Made by a program: the position numbers and the translations under genes
NCBI GenBank assembly: GCA_963691705.1
Contig: OY829538.1
Span: 75,894,781-75,958,780 of the forward strand
Direction of reading: 5' to 3'
Source: Viola odorata
Lineage: Eukaryota; Streptophyta; Magnoliopsida; Malpighiales; Violaceae
Length of the DNA stretch: 64,000 nt
Shown: piece after piece, positions 24,353 to 35,096 of the stretch
How the letters are laid out: the number at the start of each line of letters is the position of its first letter
How positions within the stretch are numbered: the first letter of the stretch is position 1
The notes under the pieces: model-generated
Database searches by the model: none
What the model was told of the DNA's origin: nothing
Seen by the model: the letters and a program-made list of their open reading frames with translations, nothing else

Positions 24353-24765
24353 TGTTGAGGTTTTTTGTAGAAGGAAATGGAAAGAGAGAGTGTGTTGGAG
24401 ACTGATTTCAAGTTAAAATCGATGAGCTTTTATATGATTTTCGAGAAGAAGAAGAAAACGATCGCATTCGCAGCAAGAAGGGAGCGGACGAGAGGTGAAC
24501 CCAACTACCGAAGAAAACGTTCGCAGTAACTGTGCATAAGATTATATTCAATTGGTTAATGAATGCCCTTTTTACTATTGTTTGCACTTAAAGATAATTA
24601 ATTAATAAAAAATAGAAGACGTCTAAATAAGAAACATGCCAGATTTATTAAAAAAATGGCACAAATTAAAAAAAAACATTTTATTAATCAATCATGATAG
24701 GAAATGGCAGAAACTTTAATCAGCAAAACATCAAGATTAAAGCCACCAGCCATGACAAAATCAAA
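24353..24765. other. Intergenic DNA between AP5Z pseudogene and aspartic protease
   Basis: The first ~150 bases resemble a gene leader (GAAGAAGAAG, purine-rich), which fits the former promoter side of the AP5Z copy. The rest is AT-rich and ends at the 3' UTR of the protease gene. No other gene is seen. Confidence 0.4.
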
Positions 24766-26142
24766 TCAGGTAGGAGTATCATTAGCACAATTCTCGGTTG
24801 AAAATTGGAGCGAATCAATTTCGCCATTATAAACAATCCTCATATTCTGTTGATGCCACGACCCTACAATCGTCCTGCCATTTCCTGGAGTTATCGCAAC
24901 ACAGAAGTATCCTGCCGTCCGATCAAAGAAATGTGCGAATTCGCCCGGTACGGTATAATCCTCGCCTTCGAAATGATAAGTCATCGTCACGAAATCCGTA
25001 AAACCTGGAGGATTCTTGTAACAAAGTGCAAATCCTTGAGACACCTGCCCAAGTCTTTCCAGCTTCTTGGCTTGATAGTACTCCTGAAATGCTCCCATTA
25101 CATTCCGGTACGCGTTTCGTCCGATAGTGTTCGCATTGATTCGAGTAATGAGCGTTCCAGAATCTATCATACACCCACCTTGCCCATCTTGCCTAACTTT
25201 GAAGACATCCGGTGAAAATCCTAGCCTTTTTGATCCTACACTTATGTCTAGTAAGTTCATATAATAATAGTTAGACCCTGGTACCGTCACAAATTTTGTC
25301 GTTCCGATAGTCCCCGACGGAGGAGGAATATCGTCGCCAAATCTCAACAAGCTAGGGGCCTGTATTGTGCCTTCATATGGAACTAAACAATATGAGAATC
25401 GTTTCCCGAGGGAATCGGAAAGTTGGGAAATTAACGAATCTGGAGACTTGCTTAGCCCTAAAATTCCTGAAATCGCACCTGATGTCTCGAACTGGAGATT
25501 TTGGTTATCATTTGAGCAACCAAAGATTATGTCATAGACAAGTTCAGCCTCGCTACTACTTATCGGGAACCTGAATGTTTCGACCGACGCTACCCCTTTC
25601 GTCGTCGCTCCTCCCCCGTAGATGTAGCTATAGACGCATTCGTTGTTGACACACTTGTAGAGAGGATTCGGACCTGAGCAGAGCGGGTGATCGCAGGTGA
25701 GCTTTCTATAAGTCGCAGAGGCCTGAGAGTTGTAAATAGGATACTGTTGCTTGTAACAATTCTTACAAGGAGCACATTGTGACCAAATTAGGCCACCACC
25801 CGTGTCCATCAGTAGGAACTGAAGGGATCCTTGACTTCCTACTGCGACCTGAACTAGGTAGAGGTAGCTGTCGCGGAGCATTGAGAATCGAATGTTCTCC
25901 AGCTCGAGCGGTGATGCATTTGGACCGGAAAAATTGTCTAGATAATGACCTCTGGCTGCAGAGATTTTCATCAATCTTCTAAATCTTTGAGTTTCGGTGA
26001 GGTTTCCGGGGTAAACTGGAGAAGATGGGGAGTCTCTATGTATGAGCTTAAGGCTAAATCCTGTAAGATTTGAAGAAATAGAATGGAATTGGGACATTGT
26101 AGCTATGAAGCAAAGACAGACAATAGCCTGGAAAGTTTGCAT
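24766..26142 (-). CDS. Nepenthesin/CDR1-type aspartic protease (peptidase A1)
   Basis: A single-exon gene of 458 residues, the usual architecture and length of plant nepenthesin-like (CDR1-type) secreted aspartic proteases. Residues 1-24 form a hydrophobic signal peptide (MQTFQAIVCLCFIATMSQFH). GFSLKLIHRDSPSSPVY at 28-44 is the hallmark opening of the CDR1 group propeptide. The catalytic aspartates are D113 in LLMDTGGGLIW and D327 in MIDSGTLI. The flap tyrosine is Y175 in YSYIYGGG. The cysteine-rich nepenthesin insert is present (CAPCKNCY, then Cys 150, 155, 164, 169). The first site reads DTGG where the family normally has DTGS; the usual Ser position often affects catalytic geometry, so activity may be changed. 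The C-terminus has TIVGSWHQQNMRIVYN, the usual IIG-QQN--V-YD-type block. Probable apoplastic protease; the substrate cannot be told from sequence. Confidence 0.92.
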   Translation of the reverse strand: MQTFQAIVCLCFIATMSQFHSISSNLTGFSLKLIHRDSPSSPVYPGNLTETQRFRRLMKISAARGHYLDNFSGPNASPLELENIRFSMLRDSYLYLVQVAVGSQGSLQFLLMDTGGGLIWSQCAPCKNCYKQQYPIYNSQASATYRKLTCDHPLCSGPNPLYKCVNNECVYSYIYGGGATTKGVASVETFRFPISSSEAELVYDIIFGCSNDNQNLQFETSGAISGILGLSKSPDSLISQLSDSLGKRFSYCLVPYEGTIQAPSLLRFGDDIPPPSGTIGTTKFVTVPGSNYYYMNLLDISVGSKRLGFSPDVFKVRQDGQGGCMIDSGTLITRINANTIGRNAYRNVMGAFQEYYQAKKLERLGQVSQGFALCYKNPPGFTDFVTMTYHFEGEDYTVPGEFAHFFDRTAGYFCVAITPGNGRTIVGSWHQQNMRIVYNGEIDSLQFSTENCANDTPT

Positions 26143-26209
26143 CTTTTCTGTTTGTTTGAAAGAGGAAGAAAAGAGTATGAAATCTGATACTGATAAGAAA
26201 GTGTGAACA

Positions 26210-26217
26210 TATTTATA
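26210..26217 (-). promoter_or_regulatory. TATA box of the aspartic protease gene
   Basis: The minus strand reads TATAAATA about 70 bases upstream of the ATG at 26142, a position that fits a short leader. Confidence 0.6.
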
Positions 26218-27100
26218 CTGACAAAATTGGCCCTCTAAGGAAAGAAAAAAAATTCAAAATTGGTAAAATATCTATGGCAGGTCAAATTTCATTATTGGGC
26301 AAATTGGTAAAGTGTGATTTGGGAATTAAAGTTATTGCCAAGATATGAAAAATAAAAATCTTATTTTGTGACTATTTGAGGGGTAAAAAAGTTTGGTGGA
26401 CACCCGATAACGTCAAACACGTAAATGATTTGACGGACTCCCAATTTGCTTCTACAAAACACGTGAGGTATTTTATTTTGTAAATATTTAAATAATAATT
26501 GATAATTATGTGAGTAATTTATTATATTTGACTAATCCACTATGAATATGATTAAAATAATTAAAGTATGGTAATTTTTTTATACAGTAAAGATTAAATT
26601 AAATATAAACATAATTCTAAAATCAACTAATCAAGCATAAACCAATTTTAAGATTCTTTGGAATTTTTTATTGTTTTTCTTCACATCTCATGATTATCCA
26701 TGCAAGTTTAACATATGCAAAGTTAGTTTTTTAGATTATCCAAGTTTTACTTTTATGTTTTTTATATATTTAAATTTTGAACAAATTCCTAATATTAAAT
26801 TAGTGAATTGGCTTTTATTAAGCTAGAATATCAAAATAATAACGCCAATTATATATATTTTTTAGTTCACAAATAGACTATGAGTTTTATATTAGTCTAT
26901 ATAATAAACTCGTCTCACGTGCATTTCCAAAAAATACTTTGTTTATAAAAAATAGTTTTATAAAATAATATTATCACGGATAGATTTTAAATTATAAAAA
27001 ATTTCGAAAGGTTATATATCACGTACGGTTAGTGTTTCTGTATTATCATTGTGAAGGGATATACTTTTCCCGTTTAAAATACGAGGAGGAGGAGGACAGT
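26218..27100. other. AT-rich intergenic DNA
   Basis: A very A+T-rich stretch between the divergent protease and F-box genes. No coding frame or structured repeat was recognised. Confidence 0.4.
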
Positions 27101-27365
27101 AAGACAAGAATTCAGAATGAAAGAACCACCTGTCCCTGACACACATCACGCATTAGTACTAAGCCACAAAGGTCAGAAACAAAAGCAGTCAGTACCAAAA
27201 AACAGAGCCCTTTCAATTCCTTCCCTTCCTCAGTGTTACGATGTCAATGTTCAAGATCATTTCAAGGGCAGAAAGTTGAAATTTGTGGTCTGGGGCAAAT
27301 GGCATTCCTCATTCAGAAATCCTTACCTTTCTGTTGTGTGGATTTTTGACTGCTAATTAAACCAT

Positions 27366-27952
27366 GTAAGTTTCTGCAAATTTCTTCTTCATCTTACTTT
27401 TCTCGTACATAACCCTATTTTTTCACACACATTGACAACTAACTATATGATGTATCCATGGAGGTTGGTCCTCACCTCTCACTGCATTTAGTAGAAATGC
27501 ATGTTTCTGTAACATTCAATTGGTTCATTTATGGTGAAATTTTCGGTCATTTACGTATTATTTTCTTTAAATTTTGCAACTCTATTCCGTAATTGGGAAT
27601 AACCAACACTTGTTTTTTGAATCCCTGTTGTAAAGTTAGGATCTTTATTTCTTTTTAAGAAAGGAAAGCACATAATGTGAAATCCAATGATAAATGAAGA
27701 TCTATCTGGGAATGCTCGTTTATAGTAATACTGTGATGCTGTGGAACTTCCCTGTAGATTTATTAATAACAACTAGGGAAGTGATTTTTGCCACCATATG
27801 GCGGCTCTATTTTCACCTTTGGATGATAGTGACTTAATCTCATCCATAGAATCTATCTAGTTTGAATGGATGAGAATAAATCATTTTAATCCAAAGGTGA
27901 AAAGTAGTGGTGGCTAACGCAAGGTCCTAATAACTATTATTATTTGTTGCAG
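27366..27952 (+). other. Probable 5'-UTR intron of F-box copy 1
   Basis: Donor ACCATG/GTAAGTTT-type context at 27366 (AACCATGTAAGTTTCTGC) and acceptor TTGTTGCAG at 27952, four bases before the ATG at 27957. F-box copy 2 has the same donor context near 30816 and the same TTGCAGAAGTATGGATTT acceptor and start at 31245, so the split leader was inherited in the duplication. The leader exon before it (about 27080-27365) holds a 79-codon open frame that is not conserved in copy 2 and is probably not translated. Confidence 0.6.
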
Positions 27953-27956
27953 AAGT

Positions 27957-29541
27957 ATGGATTTGAGATGTCCATCTCGCAAAAAACCAGCACCATCTGT
28001 AGGAGAAAACATTGTCAGTAATGTAGACAGGGTCAGCAAGTTGCATGACGATGTTCTATGCTACATACTCTCGTTCCTTACGACGAAACAGGCCATTCAG
28101 ACCAGCATTTTGTCTAAACGATGGGAGTGGCTTTGGACACTAACCACAAGTCTTGATTTTTCTGATGATTTTCGTTACAAATTTGCAGTTAGTAACAGTC
28201 TTTTCGAAAGTAGTGTCAGGTCCTTCAAGGACTATGTCGATCGAGTACTCTTTTACCATGGTCAGACAACTATACAAAGATGTCGTTTTCAATGCATTGC
28301 TAAAAATGTTGCCTCTAATCTATATTCATGGGTTTGCGCTGTGATAGCTTGTAATGTGGAGGAACTAACAGTTGAAACTTGTTTCCTAGAAGATGCGAAA
28401 GATCTGCCATGGAGAGTCTTTACTTGCCAAACATTGGTAGCTCTGGAACTTCGAGGGTTGTTTGTCGTGAACTTACCAACTTATATATCTTTGCCGTCCC
28501 TTAAGACCCTTAGTCTTACTTATGTTGTATATGTGGATGATGCATTAATGCAAAGGTTATTTTCCAGTTGCCCAGCCCTCGAAGATTTAAATGTAACGAG
28601 AACAGGATGGGATGGTGTGGAAATCATGAATATTTCTGCGCCTTCTCTTAAGAGATTGACTTTAACTTCCAAGATGCATTACATTTTAGGTCACAGGCAC
28701 AAGACTGTGTTGAATTGTCCGTTTCTTGAGTACCTTGAAATTCATGATGCTTCACACGATGACTGTTCTGCTAATTTTTCGTCGTCCTTGGTTGAAGCAC
28801 ACATTAGTGGAAGCTGTACATTTGGGCTTTTCAAAGGAATTTCTCAAGTTAAGCATTTGGTGCTCTCTGCTGAAGCTCTATCGGTATACTTCTTCAACAT
28901 TTGAAGTAAAACTAGTGTTTCCTTTTGTATTGGATTGCTGTGTTGTTTTTCTCGCCTGACTATGTCAACATTGCTAATCACTCTTATTAATTTACCTTTG
29001 TAGTCTTTAAAAGCATCTCTTCAAGATAATGAGCTGCCAACATTGTATAGCCTAACCAAACTGGAGCTGTTGGTAGGAAAACACATTGACTGGGAGTTGC
29101 TGCCACAGTTGCTTGAAAGCTCACCTAACCTAGAAGTTCTTATGTTTCCACAGGCAAGTTGGTATCCAATCTCATATGCTACACCTAAAATCATGCGAAT
29201 CATCTAAAGTTTTTTTTCTTTCTTTTACTTAGGGGCTCGTGGTGCCTAAAGAAAACGGACGTGATTTCCGACATTTTTATTGGTATAAGCCAGACAACGT
29301 GCCTGAATGTCTGCTGTCACATTTGAAAACGATTGAAATCAACGAATTTGTGGGAATGCCTGGTGAGATCTACCTTGTTGAGTATTTGCTTGAGAATTCA
29401 TTTGTTTTGGACAGGATGGTCATCTATAGCTATGATTTTATTGAAATGGCGAGCGTGCGGAAGCAATTGGAATCGATTCGGGATGAAGTGTTAAGAATGG
29501 CTAGAGGTTCACCTACTTGTCACCTTACTTTTTGGATGTAA
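27957..29541 (+). CDS. F-box/LRR/FBD protein, tandem copy 1
   Basis: Three exons (27957-28883, 29004-29153, 29233-29541) give 461 residues. Plant F-box/FBD proteins are substrate adaptors of SCF ubiquitin ligases; substrates are mostly unknown. The F-box (about residues 22-65) reads VDRVSKLHDDVLCYILSFL and then ILSKRWEWLW. Leucine-rich repeats follow (LPTYISLPSLKTLSL, LFSSCPALEDLNV, APSLKRLTLTS, NCPFLEYLEI), then in exon 3 the FBD-type C-terminus (LLSHLKTIEINEFVGMPGE, YLLENSFVLDRM). The core LPDE of the F-box is LHDD here, unlike copy 2, which could weaken SKP1 binding. Intron 2 has a GC donor (CCACAG/GCAAGT, acceptor TTAG at 29232), and the frame only closes with that site. Same orientation as copy 2 and the stub at 34.9 kb. 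Confidence 0.9.
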
Positions 29542-30560
29542 AGTTGTGTTTTTGTGCCTCCTTTTAGAGTGGAAGATATTCAAGTTCTTGTCTATTGCAT
29601 GGTCTGGATTTTGGTGTAGAGTGTAGACTTCCCTTATAGTCCCTTTCAGGTTCAAGAAATAAGTCAAAATTATATTTTGTATGTAATGTTTACATTTTTG
29701 CTATGCTATCAGATATGACTTTATTTTGTATCTTCTTTTGTTTGTAATTTCTGGTAAATTGTTCAGGTTTTAACTCTGTTTCCTGACTACAAAATTGTAA
29801 ACGTTCCATTCTTGTATGACAGCAGAATGCAGAGTTTTTACCCATACTACGGAGGCAAAAACTCCAATATCCCTTCTGAATGGAGTATTAGGTATAAAAC
29901 ATGATGAAGTTGAGAAAATCATTATCCAGTAGGAAGAAATTTGTCTACTCTTCATATGTTATGTAAAATGGAGAAAATCACATCGAGAGGGAGAAAAAAC
30001 TTGTCTACTCTTAAATCTTTTTTAAAAAAAAAAATAGTACAAGACATCTAGAAACACAATTTAACATGAATTTTGATTTTTTAAGTATAAATTTGTACTT
30101 TCTTTTTAAATACAAAATTAGTATTTTTTTTTTAGTATTGATAACAAAAAGAAAATATTTTGAAGATATTATAAGATTGACTTTGTATATATCTTTTAAC
30201 TAAAAGAGAAATTAACATGGTGATTTATATTTGTTTGAGACAATACCCTTTTTTTTTATGCTTTATGAACATAAACTAAAAATGGAAACAAAATAATAAG
30301 TCCAGCCATGTTTAGACATTTATTATTATAAAATTGAGGTGTTCAATTTTCATCCTCCCTTTAGTTTTTATTAATTGATTTTCTGAAACGGTAACATTTA
30401 TTAAAATAAATATCAAAAAGTCAAATAATATGTACAATAATATTTAGTAAAAAAATGACAATAAATTGAGACCGGATATTTTGCTCTTCTGTATTTTCTA
30501 TGACGGAGCCATTTCCGTACGCAAAAGGTCTTGCACACGGCTCAAGAGTTAACTGTTAAC
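29542..30560. other. 3' UTR of F-box copy 1 and AT-rich spacer
   Basis: Contains GTTTTAACTCTGTTTCCT near 29768, repeated after copy 2 near 33136. The tandem duplication therefore extended at least ~230 bases past the stop codon. The rest is AT-rich with no gene. Confidence 0.5.
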
Positions 30561-30903
30561 TGAAGAGACTAAGGAAGGAATACAGAACGAAAGAACATGA
30601 TGGCACCTGACACATCACATCTCGGTTTAGAAACCAGAGGCAAAGGTCAAAATAAAAAACCAGAATCAAAATCAAATAAAAGAGAGCCCTTTCATTTCCT
30701 TCACTACCTTTACCTTCTCTTCTTCATTGAGCTGGAAACTGAACTTCTGGTGTGGAAATGGCATTCTTCACATACTAGTTACCTTCCTGCGCTCTTGATT
30801 TCTCTGCTAAACCATGTAAGTTTTTGCACACTTCTTCATCCTCCTCCTTTGTAACCCTAGCTTTTCACACAGATTCTCAATTATATATATATATATGGTG
30901 TTG

Positions 30904-30970
30904 TTGGTCCTAACCACTCACTGATTTTGTTGGTCCTAACCACTCACTGATTTTGTTCGTCCTAACCACC
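30904..30970. repeat. Short tandem repeat, ~26-bp unit, in the leader intron of F-box copy 2
   Basis: TTGGTCCTAACCACTCACTG with ATTTTG occurs twice in tandem, followed by a third partial copy starting TTCGTCCTAACCACC. Copy 1 has only one related stretch (GGTTGGTCCTCACCTCTCACTG near 27462), so the expansion happened after the gene duplication. Confidence 0.8.
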
Positions 30971-31249
30971 ATGGCAGAGTAACCCATGGTTTATTTATGT
31001 TGAAATTTTCTGTCATTTATGTTTATTTTTTTAAAATTATGCAACTCTATTCCGGAATTGGCAATAACTAATACTTGGTTTTCAAATCTTTGTTGTAAAG
31101 TCAGAATCTTTCTTGAATAAGACATCGTGCAAAATTCCATGACAAATGCAAAACTTCTGGAAATGTGCATGAGATTGTAGAACTTTCGTGTAGAGGTATT
31201 ATCACTATTATTGTTTGAAAGTAGTTTCTTTTTTCATTGTTGCAGAAGT

Positions 31250-32831
31250 ATGGATTTTAGATTGCCGTCTCGCATAAAACCAGCACCATCTGTAGGAGAG
31301 TACATTGTTAGTACTGTAGATAGGATCAGCATGTTGCCTGACGAAGTTCTATGCTACATACTCTCATCCCTTTCGACAAAAGAAGCCATTCAGACTAGTA
31401 TTTTGTCTAAACGATGGGAGTGCCTTTGGACATCAACCACTAATCTTGATGTTTTTGATCACTTTTCTAACAAAATTGCAAAAGATAACAATAGTTTTGA
31501 AAGTATTTTCTGGTCATTCAAGGACTATGTTGATCGAGTATTATTCTGCCATGGTGGGACAACTATACAAAGATGTCATTTTCAACTTGCGGTTATAAAC
31601 ATTGCCTCTAATCTATATACTTGGATTTGCCTTGTGATAACTTGTAGTGTAGAGGACCTAAGGGTTGAAACTAGTTCCCAACATGCGCAAGACCTGCCTT
31701 GGAGAGTTTTTACTTGCAGAACATTGGTTGCTCTGAAACTTCAAGGGTTGTTAGTCCTGAACTTACCTACTTATATATCCTTGCCATCCCTTAAGACCCT
31801 TAGCCTTGCTTATGTTGTCTATATGGATGATGCCTCAATGAAAAGGTTATTTTCTAGCTGCCCTTCCCTTGAAGATTTAAATGTAGAGAGAACAGGATGG
31901 GATGGTGTGCAGATCATGAATATCTCTCTGCCTTCTCTTAAGAGATTGACTTTAGCTTCCAAGATGCATTACATTTCAGGTTACAAGTACAAGACTGTGA
32001 TGGATTGTCCGATTCTTGAGTACCTTAGTATTCACGATACTTCTCATGATGATTGTTCTGCTAATTTTTCATCCTCCTTGGTTGAAGTGCGCGTTAGTGG
32101 GGGCTGTACATTTGGGCTTTTTGAAGGAATCTCCCAAGTAAAGCATTTGGTACTCTATGTTGAAGCTTTATTGGTATACTTCTTCAACATTTTCATGAGT
32201 AAAACTACTGTTTTCTTATGTGATGAATTCCTATTTTTTTCTCCTGACAATATCAATGTTGCTAACCTTTCTTATAATGTTTACCTTTGTAGTCTTTAAA
32301 ATCCTCTCTTTGCGATAATGATAAGCTATCAACATTATATAACCTAATCAAACTGGAGCTGTTTGTTGGAGCGTACATCGACTGGGAGTTGCTCCCAGAG
32401 TTACTTGAAAGCTCCCCTAACCTAGAAGCTCTCATCTTTCCAAAGGCAAGTTAGTATTCAATGTCATACACCACACCTAAAATCATGTGAATTATCTAAT
32501 GTTTCGTGCTTCTTTTTCTTAGGGGCTTGTCGTGCCTAAAGAAAACGGATGTGATTTCCAACCCTTTTATTGGTATGAGCCAGAGGATGTGGCTGAATGT
32601 CTGGTGTCACATTTGAAAACAATTGAAATCAACAATTTCGTGGGAATACCTGGTGAGATGTACCTTGTTGAGTATTTGCTGAAGAATTCATCTGTTCTGG
32701 ACAGGATGGACATCCGTGGCTATGATTTCACTGGAAGGCCGAGAATGCAGAAGAAATTGGAATTGATTCGGGATGAAGTATTAATAATGACTCGAGGTTC
32801 ACTTACTTGTCGACTTACTTTCTGGATGTAA
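31250..32831 (+). CDS. F-box/LRR/FBD protein, tandem copy 2
   Basis: Three exons (31250-32173, 32293-32445, 32523-32831) give 461 residues, collinear with copy 1 and clearly its paralog. I chose ATG 31250 and not the in-frame ATG at 31211, because TTGTTGCAG at 31237-31245 is a splice acceptor in both copies and the protein then starts MDFRLPSRIKPAPSVGEYIV like copy 1. The F-box has the usual core (RISMLPDEVLCYILSSLSTK, ILSKRWECLW), so it can probably bind SKP1-type partners. Leucine-rich repeats and the FBD C-terminus match copy 1 (LVSHLKTIEINNFVGIPGE). The GC-AG second intron (CCAAAG/GCAAGT) is shared. The substrate is unknown; such tandem FBD genes evolve fast in plants. Confidence 0.91.
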
Positions 32832-34913
32832 GCATGTGTATTATTGTGCATCCTTGTTTTGGGAAGTTGTAGGTCTACTCTATATAGAGTGGAATTTGAA
32901 TTGAATATGGAGTGGAGGATATTCAAATTCCAGTCTATATTATTCAGTAGTTGTTTATTTTGGTCCTACTGCATGTTTTGGATTCTGGTGTAGACTTCTC
33001 TTAGTCACTTTGATAGTTTGATGTTCAAAAAGAAGTCAAATTATATTTTGTATGGAATATTCACACTTTTGCTATCAGAGGGGAGTGGTTTGTAACTTGA
33101 ATTTTTGTTTGTATTGTTCTGAGAAATGGTTCTGGTTTTAACTCTGTTTCCTATCTAAAAAAGTTTGTAAATGTTACCATTCTTTTCAACTGCAAAAACC
33201 TAGTTTGGATTATATTTAGAATTCCGATATGATTTCAATGTAGCTCTTACAGAATTCCAAAATTCGACTGCGAATTGGTTGGAAAACATTCTGGAAAAAG
33301 AGAAGAATGGTTGTGGAAAATGGAGGTGAGAAGCTTGGGACCTCTTATTAAAAGTTCAAACATCAAAGTTTATAATCAGTTCATTTTACAAAATAGAGAA
33401 GAAAAAAAAGTTTTTCAAAAAAAGCCTTCATAAAATTTAATCACCAATGAACTTATGGGAAGGGTAAGCTCTTGAGTTTGAATTTTCTTATTTATATTTT
33501 TATCTCCGTCATAGTTACATTCAATTTCTACTACTTGTATAATAGTTTGTTGTAGTATTTTAGTATTGGTAGTTTGTTTTGATATAATTGACAGAATAAA
33601 AATGACTCGAAAATAATAATAAAAAGTATCAAATTAACATGTACAACTGTACAATCAGTGAATTAACACAAACCATTATAGACACAAACTTTTTAATACT
33701 AACAGGTTCATGGTTTGGTATGGTTTCGTATTGTAATGATAATTTAAAATACAACATATTTAAAAAATAAATAAATTATATACTGTTTGAAGGTAAAAAA
33801 TAAAAATCAATACACATATAATTCGTAAAAGTATAAGTACAACCGGGTTCTAATGACACGCCGTTTATAAAAAAAAATTGTGCAAACTTGTATAGGAAGA
33901 AGTCTTTTCATTTTCTTGACGGGTTCCTTTCTTCAGAAGTACTTGCAAGATTTCAAGATTTAACGGGCAGGATGCAGCAGTCGTTCATCAGGCAGTCTTG
34001 TTTCTTCCCCAGTACCATTTTGTCATCTGAATTTGGCTTCTAAAAACCCTTTTTTCCCGTCTATTTTCCTAAAAAAAACCACTTATCAGGTTCTTCTTTC
34101 AACCTTAATTAGTTTTTGCGCGTCCACAACTTTGTGCACGAATACATGTATGCATTGAGCTTAGCCTTGTTGGTACTGGGTATCTCACAAATTTCTTAAA
34201 ATTCATATTTTTGTTTATGTTTTTGGGTGTATGAGTTTCTTTCATTTTCTGTTTGGAAATTGTGCAAGTGATCTGCTTAAAAAAACTGTTGCTGCGCATA
34301 CCCAATACTTATTTTTGCATTTAGATTATAAAGTTTCGATCTTTCTTTGTTTCAGTAAGAAACCCACCATACCAAATTCCAGAACTAACACCAAATATTT
34401 CTGGAATTGCTCATTATTTTGAATGAAGTTGTAAAACTATCCTGTGGATTAACGCCATCAACATCAGTTCCAGAAAAATAATAGAGAAAATTTGCATTAA
34501 CCACAGCTAATTTCAAAGTAAATTGTATGGTCTCCATCATAGAAAGAAGATGACAACCAGTAGAGTTTAGGGTTCAACATGCAGGGGTTGTTTGGAGATT
34601 CCTGCTGAGGGAATAGGATTTTTTTAGTTGGTTGTGGCTGGTTTTATTCGATTCGTATGTGCATTTGATGCGGTGGAAGTAATAATCAGATGCATCCCAA
34701 AGCGAATGGTTGAAGTCCTCTCGGGTGAGAGGGTTTTAAGCAAGGAGTTTGTATTACACTGGAATTATGAGTAATGAAATGAGGAAATACTAACTACTGG
34801 GTGTATTGTTTTAGGATTTTTTTTCTAGTGTCTCTGAGATCTGTTTAGCTTTAGATTTTTATTATTGTTTTCTGAGAGTTGTATATCTTTTTGCTTCATC
34901 AATTGCAGGAAGT
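32832..34913. other. 3' UTR of F-box copy 2, spacer, and probable leader of the F-box stub
   Basis: The 3' UTR side repeats sequence found after copy 1. The middle is AT-rich. The right end (TTGCAGGAAGTATGGATTT just before 34914) repeats the acceptor-plus-start arrangement of copies 1 and 2, so a leader intron was probably present here too. No other gene is recognised. Confidence 0.45.
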
Positions 34914-35096
34914 ATGGATTTTAACTTTCCGTTCCCCAAAAGACCAACAGTGTGTTTCAGAGTTAACAATGCCAGTGGTGTGGACAGGATAAGTGCATTG
35001 CCTGATGAAGTTCTTCGCCACATACTGTCATTCCTTACTATGAAACAGGCACTTGCAACCAGATGGGCTTCTTCGAAAAAGTACGAATATGATTAA
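34914..35096 (+). pseudogene. Truncated F-box stub, third copy of the cluster
   Basis: A 60-codon frame starting MDFNFPFPKRPTVCFRVNNA keeps only the amino end and most of the F-box (VDRISALPDEVLRHILSFLT, MKQALAT). It breaks where copies 1 and 2 have TSILSKRW and runs out at TGA-like sequence after RWASSKKYEYD. No leucine-rich repeats or FBD domain follow in the next 2 kb. This is a 5' remnant of a third tandem copy; a translated F-box-only micropeptide is possible but not supported. Confidence 0.8.

Noticed and set aside
27117..27356. 79-codon ORF before F-box copy 1
   Set aside because: It lies in the leader exon. The homologous stretch before copy 2 does not keep the same frame or protein, so I treat it as untranslated.
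31211..31249. Upstream in-frame ATG giving 13 extra residues on F-box copy 2
   Set aside because: A splice acceptor (TTGTTGCAG) conserved in both copies lies between it and ATG 31250, and copy 1 starts at the equivalent of 31250.
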